Shown piece by piece: positions 32,589-41,670 of a stretch of DNA of 64,000 nucleotides (positions are counted from its first letter, which is position 1; each line of letters begins with the position of its first letter). The stretch is from Jiangella endophytica (lineage in GTDB: Bacteria > Actinomycetota > Actinomycetes > Jiangellales > Jiangellaceae). Under the pieces are notes generated by a model. That model saw only the letters and a program-made list of their open reading frames with translations, was not told the DNA's origin and ran no database searches. The stretch covers positions 1 through 64,000 of the forward strand of contig NZ_QVAI01000024.1 in the NCBI RefSeq assembly GCF_003427025.1. The letters are read 5' to 3'. The translations under genes were made by a program, and so were the position numbers.

Positions 32589-33959
32589 TCAGCCGGCCGG
32601 CGGGATGTTGACGTTGCGACGGAACAGGTTACCGGGGTCGTACTGCCGCTTCAGCTGCGTGAGCCGCTCCCAGGTGGCGCCCGGGTAGGCCTCCCGCGCC
32701 CGTTGCGCGCCGTCGTCGGCGAGGAAGTTCACGTAGGCGCCGGAGCCACCGTTCTCGGCGACCGCGGCGGTGTCGAGGACCCACTGCTCGCGCTCGGCCT
32801 TGGTGTCGGGGCCGTCGAGGAACGAGGCGATGTTGACCATGAACGCCCGGCCGCGGTGAGCGTAGGCCGTGGCGTCGTCGGCGACGCGGGAGATGGCGCC
32901 GCCGAGCGGTCGGAACTGCGCCACCCGCATGGGCGCCGGCGCCGTGCGCAGCCGCTCGACGATCTGCGCGACCCGCTCGAGGTCGAGCTCGTCGGCGAAC
33001 AGCGTGCGGGCGGTGGCGGTGGGGTGGTATTCGTCGTCGCCCTCGGCGTCCATGAACATCTCGGCGTACGTGATGGGGCGGACGAGGTCGGCGATCGGCT
33101 CGGCCAAGGCGCGGATGGGCGCCAGCACCTTCTCGCCCTCGTCGGCCGGGCCCGCGTAACAGACCAGCCCGAGCACCACCAGCGAGCCGTGCTGGTCGGC
33201 CGGGATGAACGGCATCGGCGGTGCCGGCATGACGTTGACGATGACCGACAGCTCCTCGGGCGCCGCCGCGGCCTCGCGGATGAACCCGTGGACGACCTCG
33301 GGCGTGGCCGGGAACAGGATCAGGCCGCCGACGACGCCCGGCACCTCGTGCAGCTGGTACTTGAACCGGGTGACGACGCCGAAGTTGCCGCCGCCGCCCC
33401 GGATGGCCCAGAACAGGTCGGGGTGGTTGCCGTCGTCGACCTGCAGGATCTGGCCGTCGGCGGTGACGACCTCGGCGGCCAGCACGTTGTCGATGGTCAT
33501 GCCGTGCTTGCGGGACAGGTAGCCGACTCCGCCGCCGGTGGTGATGCCGCCGATGCCGACCGTGCCGGTGTCGCCGAAGCCGATGGCCAGCCCGTGCTCG
33601 GCGACCGCCTTGGTGACGTCGCCCGCGGTGAGGCCGGCCTGCGCCCACACCGTGCGCTCGTCGACGTCGACCGCGATGGCGCGCAGGTGGGTGAGGTCGA
33701 GGACGATGCCACCGTCGGCGACGCTATGGCCGACGGGGCTGTGCCCGCCGCAGCGGACCGAGAGCTCGAGGCCGGTCTCGCGGGCCAGCGCGATGACGTC
33801 GGCGACCTCGGCAGGGCTGGACGGGCGGACGATGACGGCCGGCCTGGGGTCGTGGCCGCCGTAGAAGAGGGCGCGAGCGCCGTCGTAGCCGGAGTCGCCG
33901 GGTGCGACGACCTGACCGGTGAAGCGGGTGCGCAGAGCGGAGACGTCGAGCGTGGTCAT
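32589..33959 (-). CDS. Berberine-bridge-type FAD oxidoreductase (single covalent flavin)
   Basis: 456 residues, a paralogue of 8155-9525 with the same length and layout. The flavin His73 is in RCGGHSPVGHS; position 156, Cys in the paralogue, is Ile here (HGMTIDNVL), so only one covalent bond is expected. The C-terminal BBE motif is YDPGNLFRRNVNIPP. Oxidises an unknown hydroxyl substrate with O2. ATG after GGAGAACCCGACCTC. Two hairpins lie upstream. Confidence 0.92.
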   Translation of the reverse strand: MTTLDVSALRTRFTGQVVAPGDSGYDGARALFYGGHDPRPAVIVRPSSPAEVADVIALARETGLELSVRCGGHSPVGHSVADGGIVLDLTHLRAIAVDVDERTVWAQAGLTAGDVTKAVAEHGLAIGFGDTGTVGIGGITTGGGVGYLSRKHGMTIDNVLAAEVVTADGQILQVDDGNHPDLFWAIRGGGGNFGVVTRFKYQLHEVPGVVGGLILFPATPEVVHGFIREAAAAPEELSVIVNVMPAPPMPFIPADQHGSLVVLGLVCYAGPADEGEKVLAPIRALAEPIADLVRPITYAEMFMDAEGDDEYHPTATARTLFADELDLERVAQIVERLRTAPAPMRVAQFRPLGGAISRVADDATAYAHRGRAFMVNIASFLDGPDTKAEREQWVLDTAAVAENGGSGAYVNFLADDGAQRAREAYPGATWERLTQLKRQYDPGNLFRRNVNIPPAG

Positions 33960-33979
33960 GAGGTCGGGTTCTCCTTCGA

Positions 33980-34023
33980 GGTCTTCCACGCCGGATGGGT
34001 GTACCCGCCCGGCGTGGAAGACC
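33980..34023. promoter_or_regulatory. Inverted repeat upstream of FAD oxidase
   Basis: Perfect 15-base arms (33980-33994, 34009-34023) around a 14-base loop, directly before the FAD oxidase ribosome binding site. It may be an operator or leader hairpin. Confidence 0.65.
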
Positions 34024-34035
34024 CATTCAACCCGC

Positions 34036-34095
34036 AGGGACTGACAGAGTGCGCACGATTTTCCGCCAGGTCCTGTCAGCGTTCTGTCAGTCCCT
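34036..34095. terminator. Second inverted repeat, after glycosyltransferase
   Basis: Arms AGGGACTGACAGA (34036-34048) and its complement (34083-34095) pair perfectly across 34 bases. It lies just past the glycosyltransferase stop; it may end that operon or bind a regulator of the FAD oxidase gene. Confidence 0.55.
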
Positions 34096-34103
34096 CCGCA
34101 TAG

Positions 34104-35372
34104 TCAGCCGGCCGGCACGGCGAGGCCGTCGATGAGCCGGTCGAAGACCCGGACGCGGTCGAACCGCATCGCGTAGTCCCGCGCCCGCAGCGCCGCCGCC
34201 TGCCGGTCCTCGGGCGTCAGCTCCAGCACCGCGCGGTCGATCGCCGCCGCGAGCGCGGCCGGGTCGCCGGCCGCGATCTCGATGGCGGTGTCGCCGACCG
34301 ACTCCGGGATGCCGCCGGTCGTCGTCGTGATCACGGGTCCGCCGCCGGACAGCATCGCCTCGACCAGCGCGATGCCGAACGTCTCGACGAACTCCGGCCG
34401 CGGCTTGCTGGGCAGCGCGAACGCGGCGCTCCCGGTCATCAGCAGCGGCTTCTCCTCGTCGCTCACGTCGGTGAGGAAGACGATGCGGTCGTCGCCGCCG
34501 GCCAGGTCGCGCATCTGCGCCAGTTCGGGCCCGGTGCCGGCGACGACCAGCCGCACCTTCTCGCGCCCGGCCGACGCCCGGTAGGCCGCGACGAGGTCGT
34601 CGACCCCCTTCGCCAGCGTGACCCGCGAGAGGAACAGCACGTACCCGTCGCGACGCAGGCCGCGGCGGGCCAGCGCCGCGTCGACGGCAGCGGGGTCGAG
34701 GTCGACGTACGCGCCGGTGTCGATCGGCGGGTAACTGACGCTGACGCGGGCGGCGCACTCTTCGGCGAAGCGGGTCCCGCAGGCGGCGTCGACCTGCATC
34801 GCCGACTCGACGATGAGGTCGCGCGTGTACTCCGACACCGCCACGCACGCGTCGTTGGCCAGGAACGTCGTCAGCAGGAAGGCCGCCGCGCCGGCCCGGC
34901 CCTCGGCGATGCTGGTGCGGACGATGTTGGTGATGTCCGAACCGACCGCCTTGGCGATGGTCGTGACGTCGAACCCGGCGCCGATGGCCCGCGCGCCGTG
35001 CAGCGCCTCGACGACGACGTTGGTGTGCGGAGTCAGGTACATCGAGATGCACACCGTCGGGACGCCGTCGGTGAACAGCTCGTAGAGCCGGCTGGTCAGG
35101 CCGAGGGTGAACCGGCCGTCCGGGACGCGGTAGTCGCCGACCGGCTCCGGCCGCTCGACGGTGATGCCGGCGCTGTACGGGAGGATCGAGTCCAGCGGCT
35201 TGAGCGGCAGGCCCGCCGCTTGCAGCGCAGGAATCGGCCAGGTCACGATGCGGACGTCGTCGAACCCTCGGGTGAGCGCCACTTCGGCGAGGTTGCGGGC
35301 CTCGCCAGAATGGCCGCAGATCACCGGATCGGCGCGGACGACGATCACCAGGCGGCGGGTGGGTCGGCTCAT
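34104..35372 (-). CDS. GT4-type glycosyltransferase
   Basis: 422 residues. GT-B fold: N-terminal VVRADPVICGHSGEARNLAE, and the C-terminal donor domain with VLFLSRVTLAKGVDDLVAAY, LVVAGTGPELAQM, and ETFGIALVEAMLSGGGPVI, the E-x7-E donor motif of family 4. ATG after CGGAGGTG. It lies 19 bases downstream of the GH92 gene and is probably in one operon with it, suggesting handling of mannose-type glycans or glycosides. Confidence 0.9.
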   Translation of the reverse strand: MSRPTRRLVIVVRADPVICGHSGEARNLAEVALTRGFDDVRIVTWPIPALQAAGLPLKPLDSILPYSAGITVERPEPVGDYRVPDGRFTLGLTSRLYELFTDGVPTVCISMYLTPHTNVVVEALHGARAIGAGFDVTTIAKAVGSDITNIVRTSIAEGRAGAAAFLLTTFLANDACVAVSEYTRDLIVESAMQVDAACGTRFAEECAARVSVSYPPIDTGAYVDLDPAAVDAALARRGLRRDGYVLFLSRVTLAKGVDDLVAAYRASAGREKVRLVVAGTGPELAQMRDLAGGDDRIVFLTDVSDEEKPLLMTGSAAFALPSKPRPEFVETFGIALVEAMLSGGGPVITTTTGGIPESVGDTAIEIAAGDPAALAAAIDRAVLELTPEDRQAAALRARDYAMRFDRVRVFDRLIDGLAVPAG

Positions 35373-35391
35373 GGCAACACCTCCGAGTCTT

Positions 35392-37623
35392 CTAACCGTG
35401 TGGACGGTCCGAGACCGACGGCGGACGCTCCTTCGTCGCCCAGGCCGAGGGTTCCGGGCCCAGTTCGATCTGCAGGCGGCCACCGCCGTGCAGCTCGTTT
35501 CCCGTGATGAAGCCGCTGTCGAGCGGCTTGCCGTTGAAAGTTGCCGTTTGGACGAACTGCGGTGCCGGCGGAGTTCCCGACTCGCTGCTGATCGGCGTCT
35601 CGCGATGCCCGATCGTCTCGATCAGGAACTCGTTGCCGCCGATCTCCAGGCTCGCTGTGGCGAACGCCGGCGCGTTCACCAGGTACAGGTTCTGCCCGGC
35701 GACGGGGAACAGGCCCAGCGACGCCCACACGTACCACGAGCTCAGCGCGCCGGAGTCGTCGTTGCCGGGCAGCCCGCCGGGCGTCGGCGCGAACTGGTAC
35801 GTCAGCGCCGCCTGGACGATCTGCGCCGTCCGGTCGGGGCGCCCCGCGTAGTGGTACGCCCACGGGGCCTCCATGTCCGGCTCGTTGTTGAGGCCCTCGA
35901 ACCGGTGCAGCGCCGCGCCCTCGCGGTACTCGTCCCCGAACGGCGGCGTGCCGAGCTGCCGCACCGGCGGCCGTCCGTAGCCGAAGAAGGCGTCGAGCAT
36001 GTCGACGAACCGGTCGTCGCCGCCGGCCAGCCCGATGCGGGCGGCCATGTCGTGCAGCAACCGGAACGAGTAGTTCCACCGGCCGCCCTCGTAGTACGTC
36101 GACTTCTTCAGCAGCCCGGTCTCCGCCTCGAACGCGTTGACCCAGTGCCGTGCCCGCTGCTCGAGCTCGTCGGCGAGGCGGCGGTCGCCCATGCCGCGCG
36201 CGATGACGGCGGTGCAGTGGTAGCCGTAGGCGAGGTCGAGCGTGTGCGTGATCGGGTGGACGACGTCCTTCTCGAGGAAGTCCTCGCCGTACACCCGGCG
36301 CAGGTCGTCCTGCATGTGCACCAGAGCCCAGTCCCAGTCGATGCCGTCGAGGCCGAGCAGGTAGCCATCTGCCAGCGCCGTGTGCGCCAGCGCGCTGCCC
36401 TGCCGGAAGAACCGGTCCGCGCCCTTGGCCATGCGGTAGCCGATGGGGAAGTTGCCCTCCTCCTCACAGACCCGGATCAGCGACTCCAGCAGCGCCGCGC
36501 CGCGCTTCGGCGCCAGCGCCGTGATCAGCGGGATCTGCGTCTTGTAGATGTCCCACATCGTGCAGATGTCGAACACGAACGGCCCCGGCGTCGGCCAGAA
36601 CGGGCTCTCGTCGTCGGCGAAGCACGGCTTGATCAGCGAGTGGTAGAGGCTCGTCGCGAACACCGTCCGCCGCGCCTCGGTGCCGCCGTCGACCTTCACC
36701 TGGTCGAAGTACGACGACCACTTCTTGCGGGTGCGCGAGCGGCACTTGTCGAACCGGGTGCGGCCCAGCCCCAGCTCGTCCTCCAGGTTGGCCCTCGCCT
36801 GCTCCGTCCCGCGCAGCGAGAAGCCCATCTTCAGCTCCACCGTCTGCCCGGCGACGGCCGGCCCCATGAGGATCAGCCCGAACGGCCGCAGCGTCGTGCG
36901 CCGGATGTAGTCGAAGTCCAGCCGCGTCCCGCCGTCGACCAGCCGGCGGTCGTACCACAGCAGCTGCCGCCAGTCCGGGGTGTCGGCCTCGATGAACACC
37001 GACAGCGGCACGCCCTCCATGCCGAGCGTGCCCTCCGCCTGCCCGCGGCCCAGGCTCTGCAGGTGGGCCCGCAACGGCACCGTCCGGCCGTGCTCGATGG
37101 CCAGCCCGCCGTACGAGAAGTCGACGACGACGCGGGCGCTGCGGCTCTCGGGGAAGGTGTAGCGGTGCACGGCCGTCTTCGCCCCGACCGTCACCTCGCA
37201 CCTGATGCCGGTGTCGAGCGTCGCCGCGTAGTACCCCGGCTCCGCGACCTCGTCGTGCAGCTGCCAGAGCGTGCCGAGCGCGTCGAGCGGCTCGATCATC
37301 GGGGTGACGCGGAAGTAGTTGTAGTACTTGCGGATGGCGCCGGTGCCGGACTGCTGGAAGTGCGTGAACCCGGACGCCTGGTTCCGGTCGTACAACTGTG
37401 TCGGCTGGCCCTCGGTGCTGATGCGGTAGACCCCGTAGCCGGTCGGGTACGCGCCGGAGTAGGCGCACGCCGACACCATGCCCAGCGGGTAGCTCGCGCC
37501 CGGGTGGGTGTTTCCGACCTGCGCCTTCGGCCACCACCACGTCGCGGCCAGTCCCTGGGCGGGCGGCAGGTCGGTGGCCATGGTGCCGATGAAGGGATCA
37601 ACGCTGTCCAGTATGTTCTGCAT
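35392..37623 (-). CDS. GH92 family alpha-mannosidase-like hydrolase
   Basis: 743 residues. The GH92 hallmarks are present: VDPFIGTMATD and NTHPGASYPLGMVSACAYSG at the start, TMWDIYKTQIPL in the middle, and GLPGNDDSGALSSWYVWASL with LGLFPVAGQNLYLV near the end. The family are calcium-dependent exo-alpha-mannosidases; acid Glu and base Asp lie in such loops. No signal peptide is visible, so it is probably cytoplasmic, unlike most family members. Upstream gene of the glycosyltransferase operon. Confidence 0.93.
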   Translation of the reverse strand: MQNILDSVDPFIGTMATDLPPAQGLAATWWWPKAQVGNTHPGASYPLGMVSACAYSGAYPTGYGVYRISTEGQPTQLYDRNQASGFTHFQQSGTGAIRKYYNYFRVTPMIEPLDALGTLWQLHDEVAEPGYYAATLDTGIRCEVTVGAKTAVHRYTFPESRSARVVVDFSYGGLAIEHGRTVPLRAHLQSLGRGQAEGTLGMEGVPLSVFIEADTPDWRQLLWYDRRLVDGGTRLDFDYIRRTTLRPFGLILMGPAVAGQTVELKMGFSLRGTEQARANLEDELGLGRTRFDKCRSRTRKKWSSYFDQVKVDGGTEARRTVFATSLYHSLIKPCFADDESPFWPTPGPFVFDICTMWDIYKTQIPLITALAPKRGAALLESLIRVCEEEGNFPIGYRMAKGADRFFRQGSALAHTALADGYLLGLDGIDWDWALVHMQDDLRRVYGEDFLEKDVVHPITHTLDLAYGYHCTAVIARGMGDRRLADELEQRARHWVNAFEAETGLLKKSTYYEGGRWNYSFRLLHDMAARIGLAGGDDRFVDMLDAFFGYGRPPVRQLGTPPFGDEYREGAALHRFEGLNNEPDMEAPWAYHYAGRPDRTAQIVQAALTYQFAPTPGGLPGNDDSGALSSWYVWASLGLFPVAGQNLYLVNAPAFATASLEIGGNEFLIETIGHRETPISSESGTPPAPQFVQTATFNGKPLDSGFITGNELHGGGRLQIELGPEPSAWATKERPPSVSDRPHG

Positions 37624-37764
37624 TCTGCCTGTCCCGAGGTGACCGATCCGTAGCGTCGATATGAACTCCCCGTGTCCTGCCCGTCAAGGTGTAACGGCGA
37701 GGTATGGCCGTTCGGGGTGACGCGCGTTCGGCCGCCGGAGGCCGGACTGGGTAGCCTGTCCGCG

Positions 37765-37837
37765 GGGCCTCTAGCTCAACTGGCAGAGCAGCGGACTTTT
37801 AATCCGCGGGTTCAGGGTTCGATCCCCTGGGGGCCCA
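37765..37837 (+). tRNA. tRNA-Lys (anticodon TTT)
   Basis: Cloverleaf visible: acceptor GGGCCTC with GGGGCCC, anticodon stem around CTTTTAA (anticodon TTT), T-arm CAGGG-TTCGATC-CCCTG, discriminator A. The 3' CCA is not encoded (ACCG follows). Its 3' part is duplicated at 40012-40049 and 42180-42201, so it has served as an integration site. Confidence 0.96.
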
Positions 37838-37839
37838 CC
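37816..37839 (+). mobile_element. attL-like tRNA 3' end
   Basis: The last part of the tRNA (T-arm and acceptor strand, through ACC) is the segment repeated downstream. TTCGATCCCCTGGGGGCC and the next four bases recur exactly at 42180-42201. Confidence 0.75.
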
Positions 37840-38216
37840 GCTGAGCTGCGCCGATGTGGGCTGGCGCCACCGATTCGGTCACTCTGGTCACTCTGGCGGA
37901 CACGAGTTCATGCCACGCGATGGTCCGCCGGTCCTCCGTTCGACAGCTGGGATCGGCTTTTTGCGCAATTCTCGAACACCTGAGCAGCGGATCCTCGAGC
38001 CGCGACCGGCAGAGCTCGGCATCATGCGTGATCTCGACGTCGGCCTGCTCGATGGGCTGACGCTGCAGGTCAGTCCCGAGACGATGTCGCCATGCACACG
38101 ACCCATGACGTGAACTGATCTTCCACGCACCGGCGTGTGCGACGATCGACCGCTTGCCTCCGGTTCCGGTCTATTGCTGTCCAAGTGGCCTGGATCGAGC
38201 ACGGGAGAATGGCCTC
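37838..38216. other. Gene-free start of the tRNA-Lys island
   Basis: About 380 bases with no convincing gene on either strand. A short direct repeat (GGTCACTCT twice near 37878) is the only pattern seen. It probably includes the promoter of the AraC gene. Confidence 0.5.
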
Positions 38217-39059
38217 GTGGAGTACACGAGCCGCGTGCCGGCACCGCCGCTGGACGGGCTCATCGATGACATCTACTGCCTGAGCGGGGTGCCGCGCCAC
38301 CCTCGACTCAACGTCCCACCGATGCCGTCCGCGCACTTGTTCATCACCATGGGTGGGCCTGTGCGTCTCTACGACGCGGACCCGGACGTGCCACCGATGG
38401 TGCTCGAGGACGGTTGGTTCATGGGGATGCGGACCCGACGCTTCGTGATCGAGTTCCCGTCCCCGGCGCGGTTGGTCGGGGTGCACTTCAAGCCGTGGGG
38501 CCTGTCACCCTTCGTCGACCTGCCGTCCACTGAGTTGCGGGATCGGTGTGTCCCGGTCGATGGGGTGTGGGGCCGGTCCGTGGACCGGCTCCGCGGCCGT
38601 ATCGCTGCCGTCAAGACCGTCGGCGGGGCCTTGCAGGTGCTCGAGGACGAACTGCGCTCTCGGCTCGTCGCCGCACCCTCGCGTGGACTCCAACTGGTCA
38701 CTCAGACGGCTGGGTGCGTGGAGGCCGCCTGGGGCAACGTCTCGATCGGGACGCTGACCAAGGACGCTGGGGTCAGCGGCAATCATCTGGCCGCTCAGTT
38801 CAAGTTCCACACCGGGCTCACCCCGAAACGGCTGGCGCGGATCTATCGCTTCGCGCGGCTGATCCTCTCGGCCGATGCGCGCGGTCCGGTCGACTGGTCG
38901 GAGTCGGCCAGTTCTGTCGGCTTCTTCGACCAGGCCCACTTCAGCAAGGAGTTCAAGGAGTTCACCGGCGTCACACCGTCGGCGTACCTGGCGCTTCGGC
39001 GCCGGCACCCCGCCGACGAGGACTTCCCTCCGGACAACGGGCCGATGCCGGCCGAGTGA
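38217..39059 (+). CDS. AraC family transcriptional regulator
   Basis: 280 residues. The C-terminal 100 residues form the double HTH: SIGTLTKDAGVSGNHLAAQF and WSESASSVGFFDQAHFSKEF followed by FTGVTPSAYLALRRR, the AraC signature. The N-terminal domain (RVPAPPLDGLIDDIYCLSG) is of the DUF6597-like sensor type. GTG start after GGGAGAATGG. It may control the dihydrofolate-reductase-like gene 70 bases downstream. Lies within the tRNA-Lys island. Confidence 0.92.
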   Translation: MEYTSRVPAPPLDGLIDDIYCLSGVPRHPRLNVPPMPSAHLFITMGGPVRLYDADPDVPPMVLEDGWFMGMRTRRFVIEFPSPARLVGVHFKPWGLSPFVDLPSTELRDRCVPVDGVWGRSVDRLRGRIAAVKTVGGALQVLEDELRSRLVAAPSRGLQLVTQTAGCVEAAWGNVSIGTLTKDAGVSGNHLAAQFKFHTGLTPKRLARIYRFARLILSADARGPVDWSESASSVGFFDQAHFSKEFKEFTGVTPSAYLALRRRHPADEDFPPDNGPMPAE

Positions 39060-39129
39060 TTTTCTACAAGACCAGACATCACGTTCCTTGGCAGCATCGG
39101 CGTCGAGTGTTGCAGCCGAAGGAGATCCT

Positions 39130-39759
39130 GTGGGAAACGTGATCATGCACAACGTGGTGTCTGTCGACGGGTTCATCGCTGATCTGAACGACGACGTCGG
39201 GCCACTGCATGAGTGGTACTTCAGCGGAGACACCCCGATCACGCCGCCCAGCAACCGGAGGCCCGACGGGCCCGAGAAGTTCGACCACTCCGGTGCCGGA
39301 GTCGACTTCAAGGTGTCCAGCGCCTCGGCGGAGTACGTCGGACCCATGTGGGAAGGCATCGGCGCCAGCGTCATGGGCCGGCGCCTGTTCGACCTCGTGA
39401 ACGGCTGGGAGGGCCAGCCGCCCGCGGGCGACCACGTGGTCGTCGTGTCTCATCGGCCCAAGCCGGACGGATGGCATCCCGAGGCGTCCTACCACTTCGT
39501 CGACGACGTGACGACGGCCGTCGCCACGGCGAAGGAGCTGGCAGGCGACCGGACCGTCATCGTGAATGCCGGGGTGGTCGGAGGCCAGGTCCTCGCCGCC
39601 GGACTCGTCGACGAGGTGGCGATGGACGTGGTGCCCGTGGTCTTCGGGTCGGGTAGGCGCTACTTCGGAGACATCGACCGCCAACACCTGCTCGACGAAC
39701 CTCACGTGGTCATCCAGGGTGACCGCGTGCTGCATCTTCGGTTCACGATACGTCCCTGA
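39130..39759 (+). CDS. Dihydrofolate reductase-like (RibD C-terminal) protein
   Basis: 209 residues. VIMHNVVSVDGFIADLNDDV at the start, GASVMGRRLFDLVNGWEG, TVIVNAGVVGGQVLAAGLVD and AMDVVPVVFGSGRRYFG are the family's conserved blocks; the NADPH-binding Gly-rich loop is recognisable. Members reduce unknown substrates and are often paired with AraC-type regulators. The GTG start has an ideal AAGGAGAT five bases upstream. Confidence 0.92.
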   Translation: MGNVIMHNVVSVDGFIADLNDDVGPLHEWYFSGDTPITPPSNRRPDGPEKFDHSGAGVDFKVSSASAEYVGPMWEGIGASVMGRRLFDLVNGWEGQPPAGDHVVVVSHRPKPDGWHPEASYHFVDDVTTAVATAKELAGDRTVIVNAGVVGGQVLAAGLVDEVAMDVVPVVFGSGRRYFGDIDRQHLLDEPHVVIQGDRVLHLRFTIRP

Positions 39760-40071
39760 GCCTGGCCACCTCACGCCCAGCCCTGCACGGCAGGTCGCAC
39801 CTGCTGATCGCACTGGGCACGGCTCCGAACGTGACGGTTGCCCCGTCCCTTGTCGGGATCTCTCGCGGTCGCGACGGAACTGCCAGCAGCCACGGTATGC
39901 ATCGAGGCATCAACTCCTGGCGGCCAGCGTTGCTGGAGGTACCTCCAGAGGGCCTCGACGAGACCACTGTTGCTGCTCAGGGCCGCAGCAGACGGTGTCA
40001 TGGGTCCCTTTGATTCGCGGGTTCAGGTTTCCATCCCCTGGGCCCGCCGATCTGACCAGGCCAAACGGCTG
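39760..40071. other. Gene-free stretch with degenerate att copy
   Basis: About 310 bases without an intact gene. Its last part carries the degenerate tRNA-derived repeat at 40012; nothing else is recognised. Confidence 0.5.
40012..40067 (+). mobile_element. Degenerate att site (tRNA-Lys 3' end copy)
   Basis: Positions 40012-40049 align to the tRNA 3' half with several changes (for example TTTCCATCCCCTGGGCCC for TTCGATCCCCTGGGGGCC). The following 18 bases, ATCTGACCAGGCCAAACG, recur exactly after the copy at 42180, so these two sites share element-side flanks. Confidence 0.75.
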
Positions 40072-40575
40072 CTACAGGAGCGAATGTTCGGTTGCCCAGT
40101 CGACGAAGCCGCCCGGCTCGAAAGGATACCGCGCGCCTGAAGCGAGCATGGCGTCCACAAATCCGCTCGCGGCTGGCCTGGTGATTCGGTCGCTCTTGAC
40201 GGCTGCGGCGACTACCCAGAGCAGGCCGTGGGCGTCGAGGCCTCCACGTTGTGCCGCCGCACGCGCATTCCGATCATCGATGATCGGAATGGCTCCGTGT
40301 ACCTCCGCCCACGCCAGCACGGTTGCTTCCCCCCGATTGCGCGCTCCGGCTGATACCCGCTGGAGCCAGGATCCCAGAGCGACGAGTTCTGCCAGGCCAT
40401 CGACGTGGACGACGTCCAGCCAGCCGGGCAGCGCGACGCCCTCGGCCTCCAACTCCTCGACGACAGCTGCGGTTGTCACGTTCTTCCAGCCCGACGCGAT
40501 GTCGCCCAGGACATCAAGTCGATCAATGCGGCCAGCATGGAGGATCGGCGACGTGTCCCAGACAAGGTCGGTCAT
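40072..40575 (-). CDS. PIN-like nuclease (toxin candidate)
   Basis: 167 residues. The PIN fold is indicated by the N-terminal VWDTSPILHAG (Asp), a central acidic VVEELEAEG and the later GEATVLAWAEVHGAIPIIDD with NARAAAQ; the spaced Asp/Glu would bind Mg. The closest type is the uncharacterised PIN group found beside Xre-ImmA proteins. The ATG overlaps the stop of that gene (ATGA). Likely a ribonuclease toxin of a type II-like pair. Confidence 0.82.
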   Translation of the reverse strand: MTDLVWDTSPILHAGRIDRLDVLGDIASGWKNVTTAAVVEELEAEGVALPGWLDVVHVDGLAELVALGSWLQRVSAGARNRGEATVLAWAEVHGAIPIIDDRNARAAAQRGGLDAHGLLWVVAAAVKSDRITRPAASGFVDAMLASGARYPFEPGGFVDWATEHSLL

Positions 40576-41669
40576 GGCAATGCGTCGTCCCGGCGGTCAG
40601 GCAGATCGGACTCGTCGAGCGCACCATGCAAGAGTTCGATGGCCCGGGCCGGCGTCACCGTGCCATCGTGGTACGCGGCCATCACGGCGCGACGCCATGC
40701 TGGGCCCGTCTCTCCTGCGCGCAAGTCTTCTGCAGGCTCAGCACCGCAGATAGCCAAGAAGTCGCCTCGCTGCGGGGTCTCAGAACGCAGCTTGCCAGCC
40801 TGCTGAGGCGCGATGAGGCCAGCATGCTGTGCCAGCTTCACGGCGACGCTCCAGGACACACGGAATTCGGCGGCGAGCTGAATCAATCGCTCGCGCTCTG
40901 AACCCTCTAGATGCGTCCAGCGGCTGACAGCGACGGCCTCTGGCAGCAGGAAGGCGGCTGCGAACGCGTCGATGAGGCGCTCACGTTCATCGCGGCTGGC
41001 CGCGACACCGATGTCTGATTGATACTCGTCGCCAAGCAAATGATGGCCGAGTTCGTGGGCGGCGGTGAATCGGCGCCGACCCGCCGGAGCGCCAGCGCCG
41101 ACGATCGCAACGCCGAAACGGTCGTCCAGACGCAGTGACGCACCCTCGCCAGGTAGTGCTGCCACAAGGATGTAGAGCCCAAAGGACTCGGCTATCGACG
41201 CCATGCCCGGCAAGGGTCCATCGTCATGGGCGATGGCAACCCGTGCTGATGCTGCCAAGACTTGGGCATCGGCGATGCTCGCCACCGGTTCTGGTGACAG
41301 CCGGATGCCGTCGTGGAGAAGGCCGCAAGCCCGCAGAAAATCGGCGTCACGTGCATGAGCCTCGAGGACAGCGTCCAAGCGGAACCGGTCGCGCGCCGCA
41401 GGTTGAGCGGCTTCATCGAGATCCATCCGTTGCGACACGATGGCAGGAGTCGGCGCGGAGACGAAGTGAGTCGGCGGCACCCCGAGGTGATCCGACAGCC
41501 GGAAGAGCTCCAAGGCAGAGACCTGACGCTGTCCGCTCTCGATGCGCACGAGAGCAGAGCGGTCAACGCCCAGCAGGCCCGCGAGCTGGACCTGGCTGAG
41601 CCCAGCCGCGATCCGTGCTTCGCGAACCCGAAGGCCCACCTGTTCCCAGCTCTCCACACCACCCGCCAT
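40572..41669 (-). CDS. XRE regulator fused to ImmA/IrrE metallopeptidase (antitoxin candidate)
   Basis: 365 residues. N-terminal XRE HTH (VREARIAAGLSQVQLAGLLG then VDRSALVRIESGQRQVS), a linker, then a ImmA/IrrE-like zinc protease with HEXXH in TAAHELGHHLLGDEYQ and a following ERLIDAFAAAFLLPEAV. Such Xre-protease proteins pair with PIN-type toxins and can relieve repression by proteolysis. A palindrome (GTGCGATATTCGCAC) directly abuts the ATG, leaving no ribosome binding site; an in-frame GTG at 41687 lies across the palindrome as an alternative start. Confidence 0.88.
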   Translation of the reverse strand: MAGGVESWEQVGLRVREARIAAGLSQVQLAGLLGVDRSALVRIESGQRQVSALELFRLSDHLGVPPTHFVSAPTPAIVSQRMDLDEAAQPAARDRFRLDAVLEAHARDADFLRACGLLHDGIRLSPEPVASIADAQVLAASARVAIAHDDGPLPGMASIAESFGLYILVAALPGEGASLRLDDRFGVAIVGAGAPAGRRRFTAAHELGHHLLGDEYQSDIGVAASRDERERLIDAFAAAFLLPEAVAVSRWTHLEGSERERLIQLAAEFRVSWSVAVKLAQHAGLIAPQQAGKLRSETPQRGDFLAICGAEPAEDLRAGETGPAWRRAVMAAYHDGTVTPARAIELLHGALDESDLPDRRDDALP

Positions 41670-41670
41670 A

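Noticed and set aside
40012-40049. Second tRNA gene
   Set aside because: Only the T-arm and acceptor 3' strand are present; no 5' half or anticodon arm. It is an att remnant.
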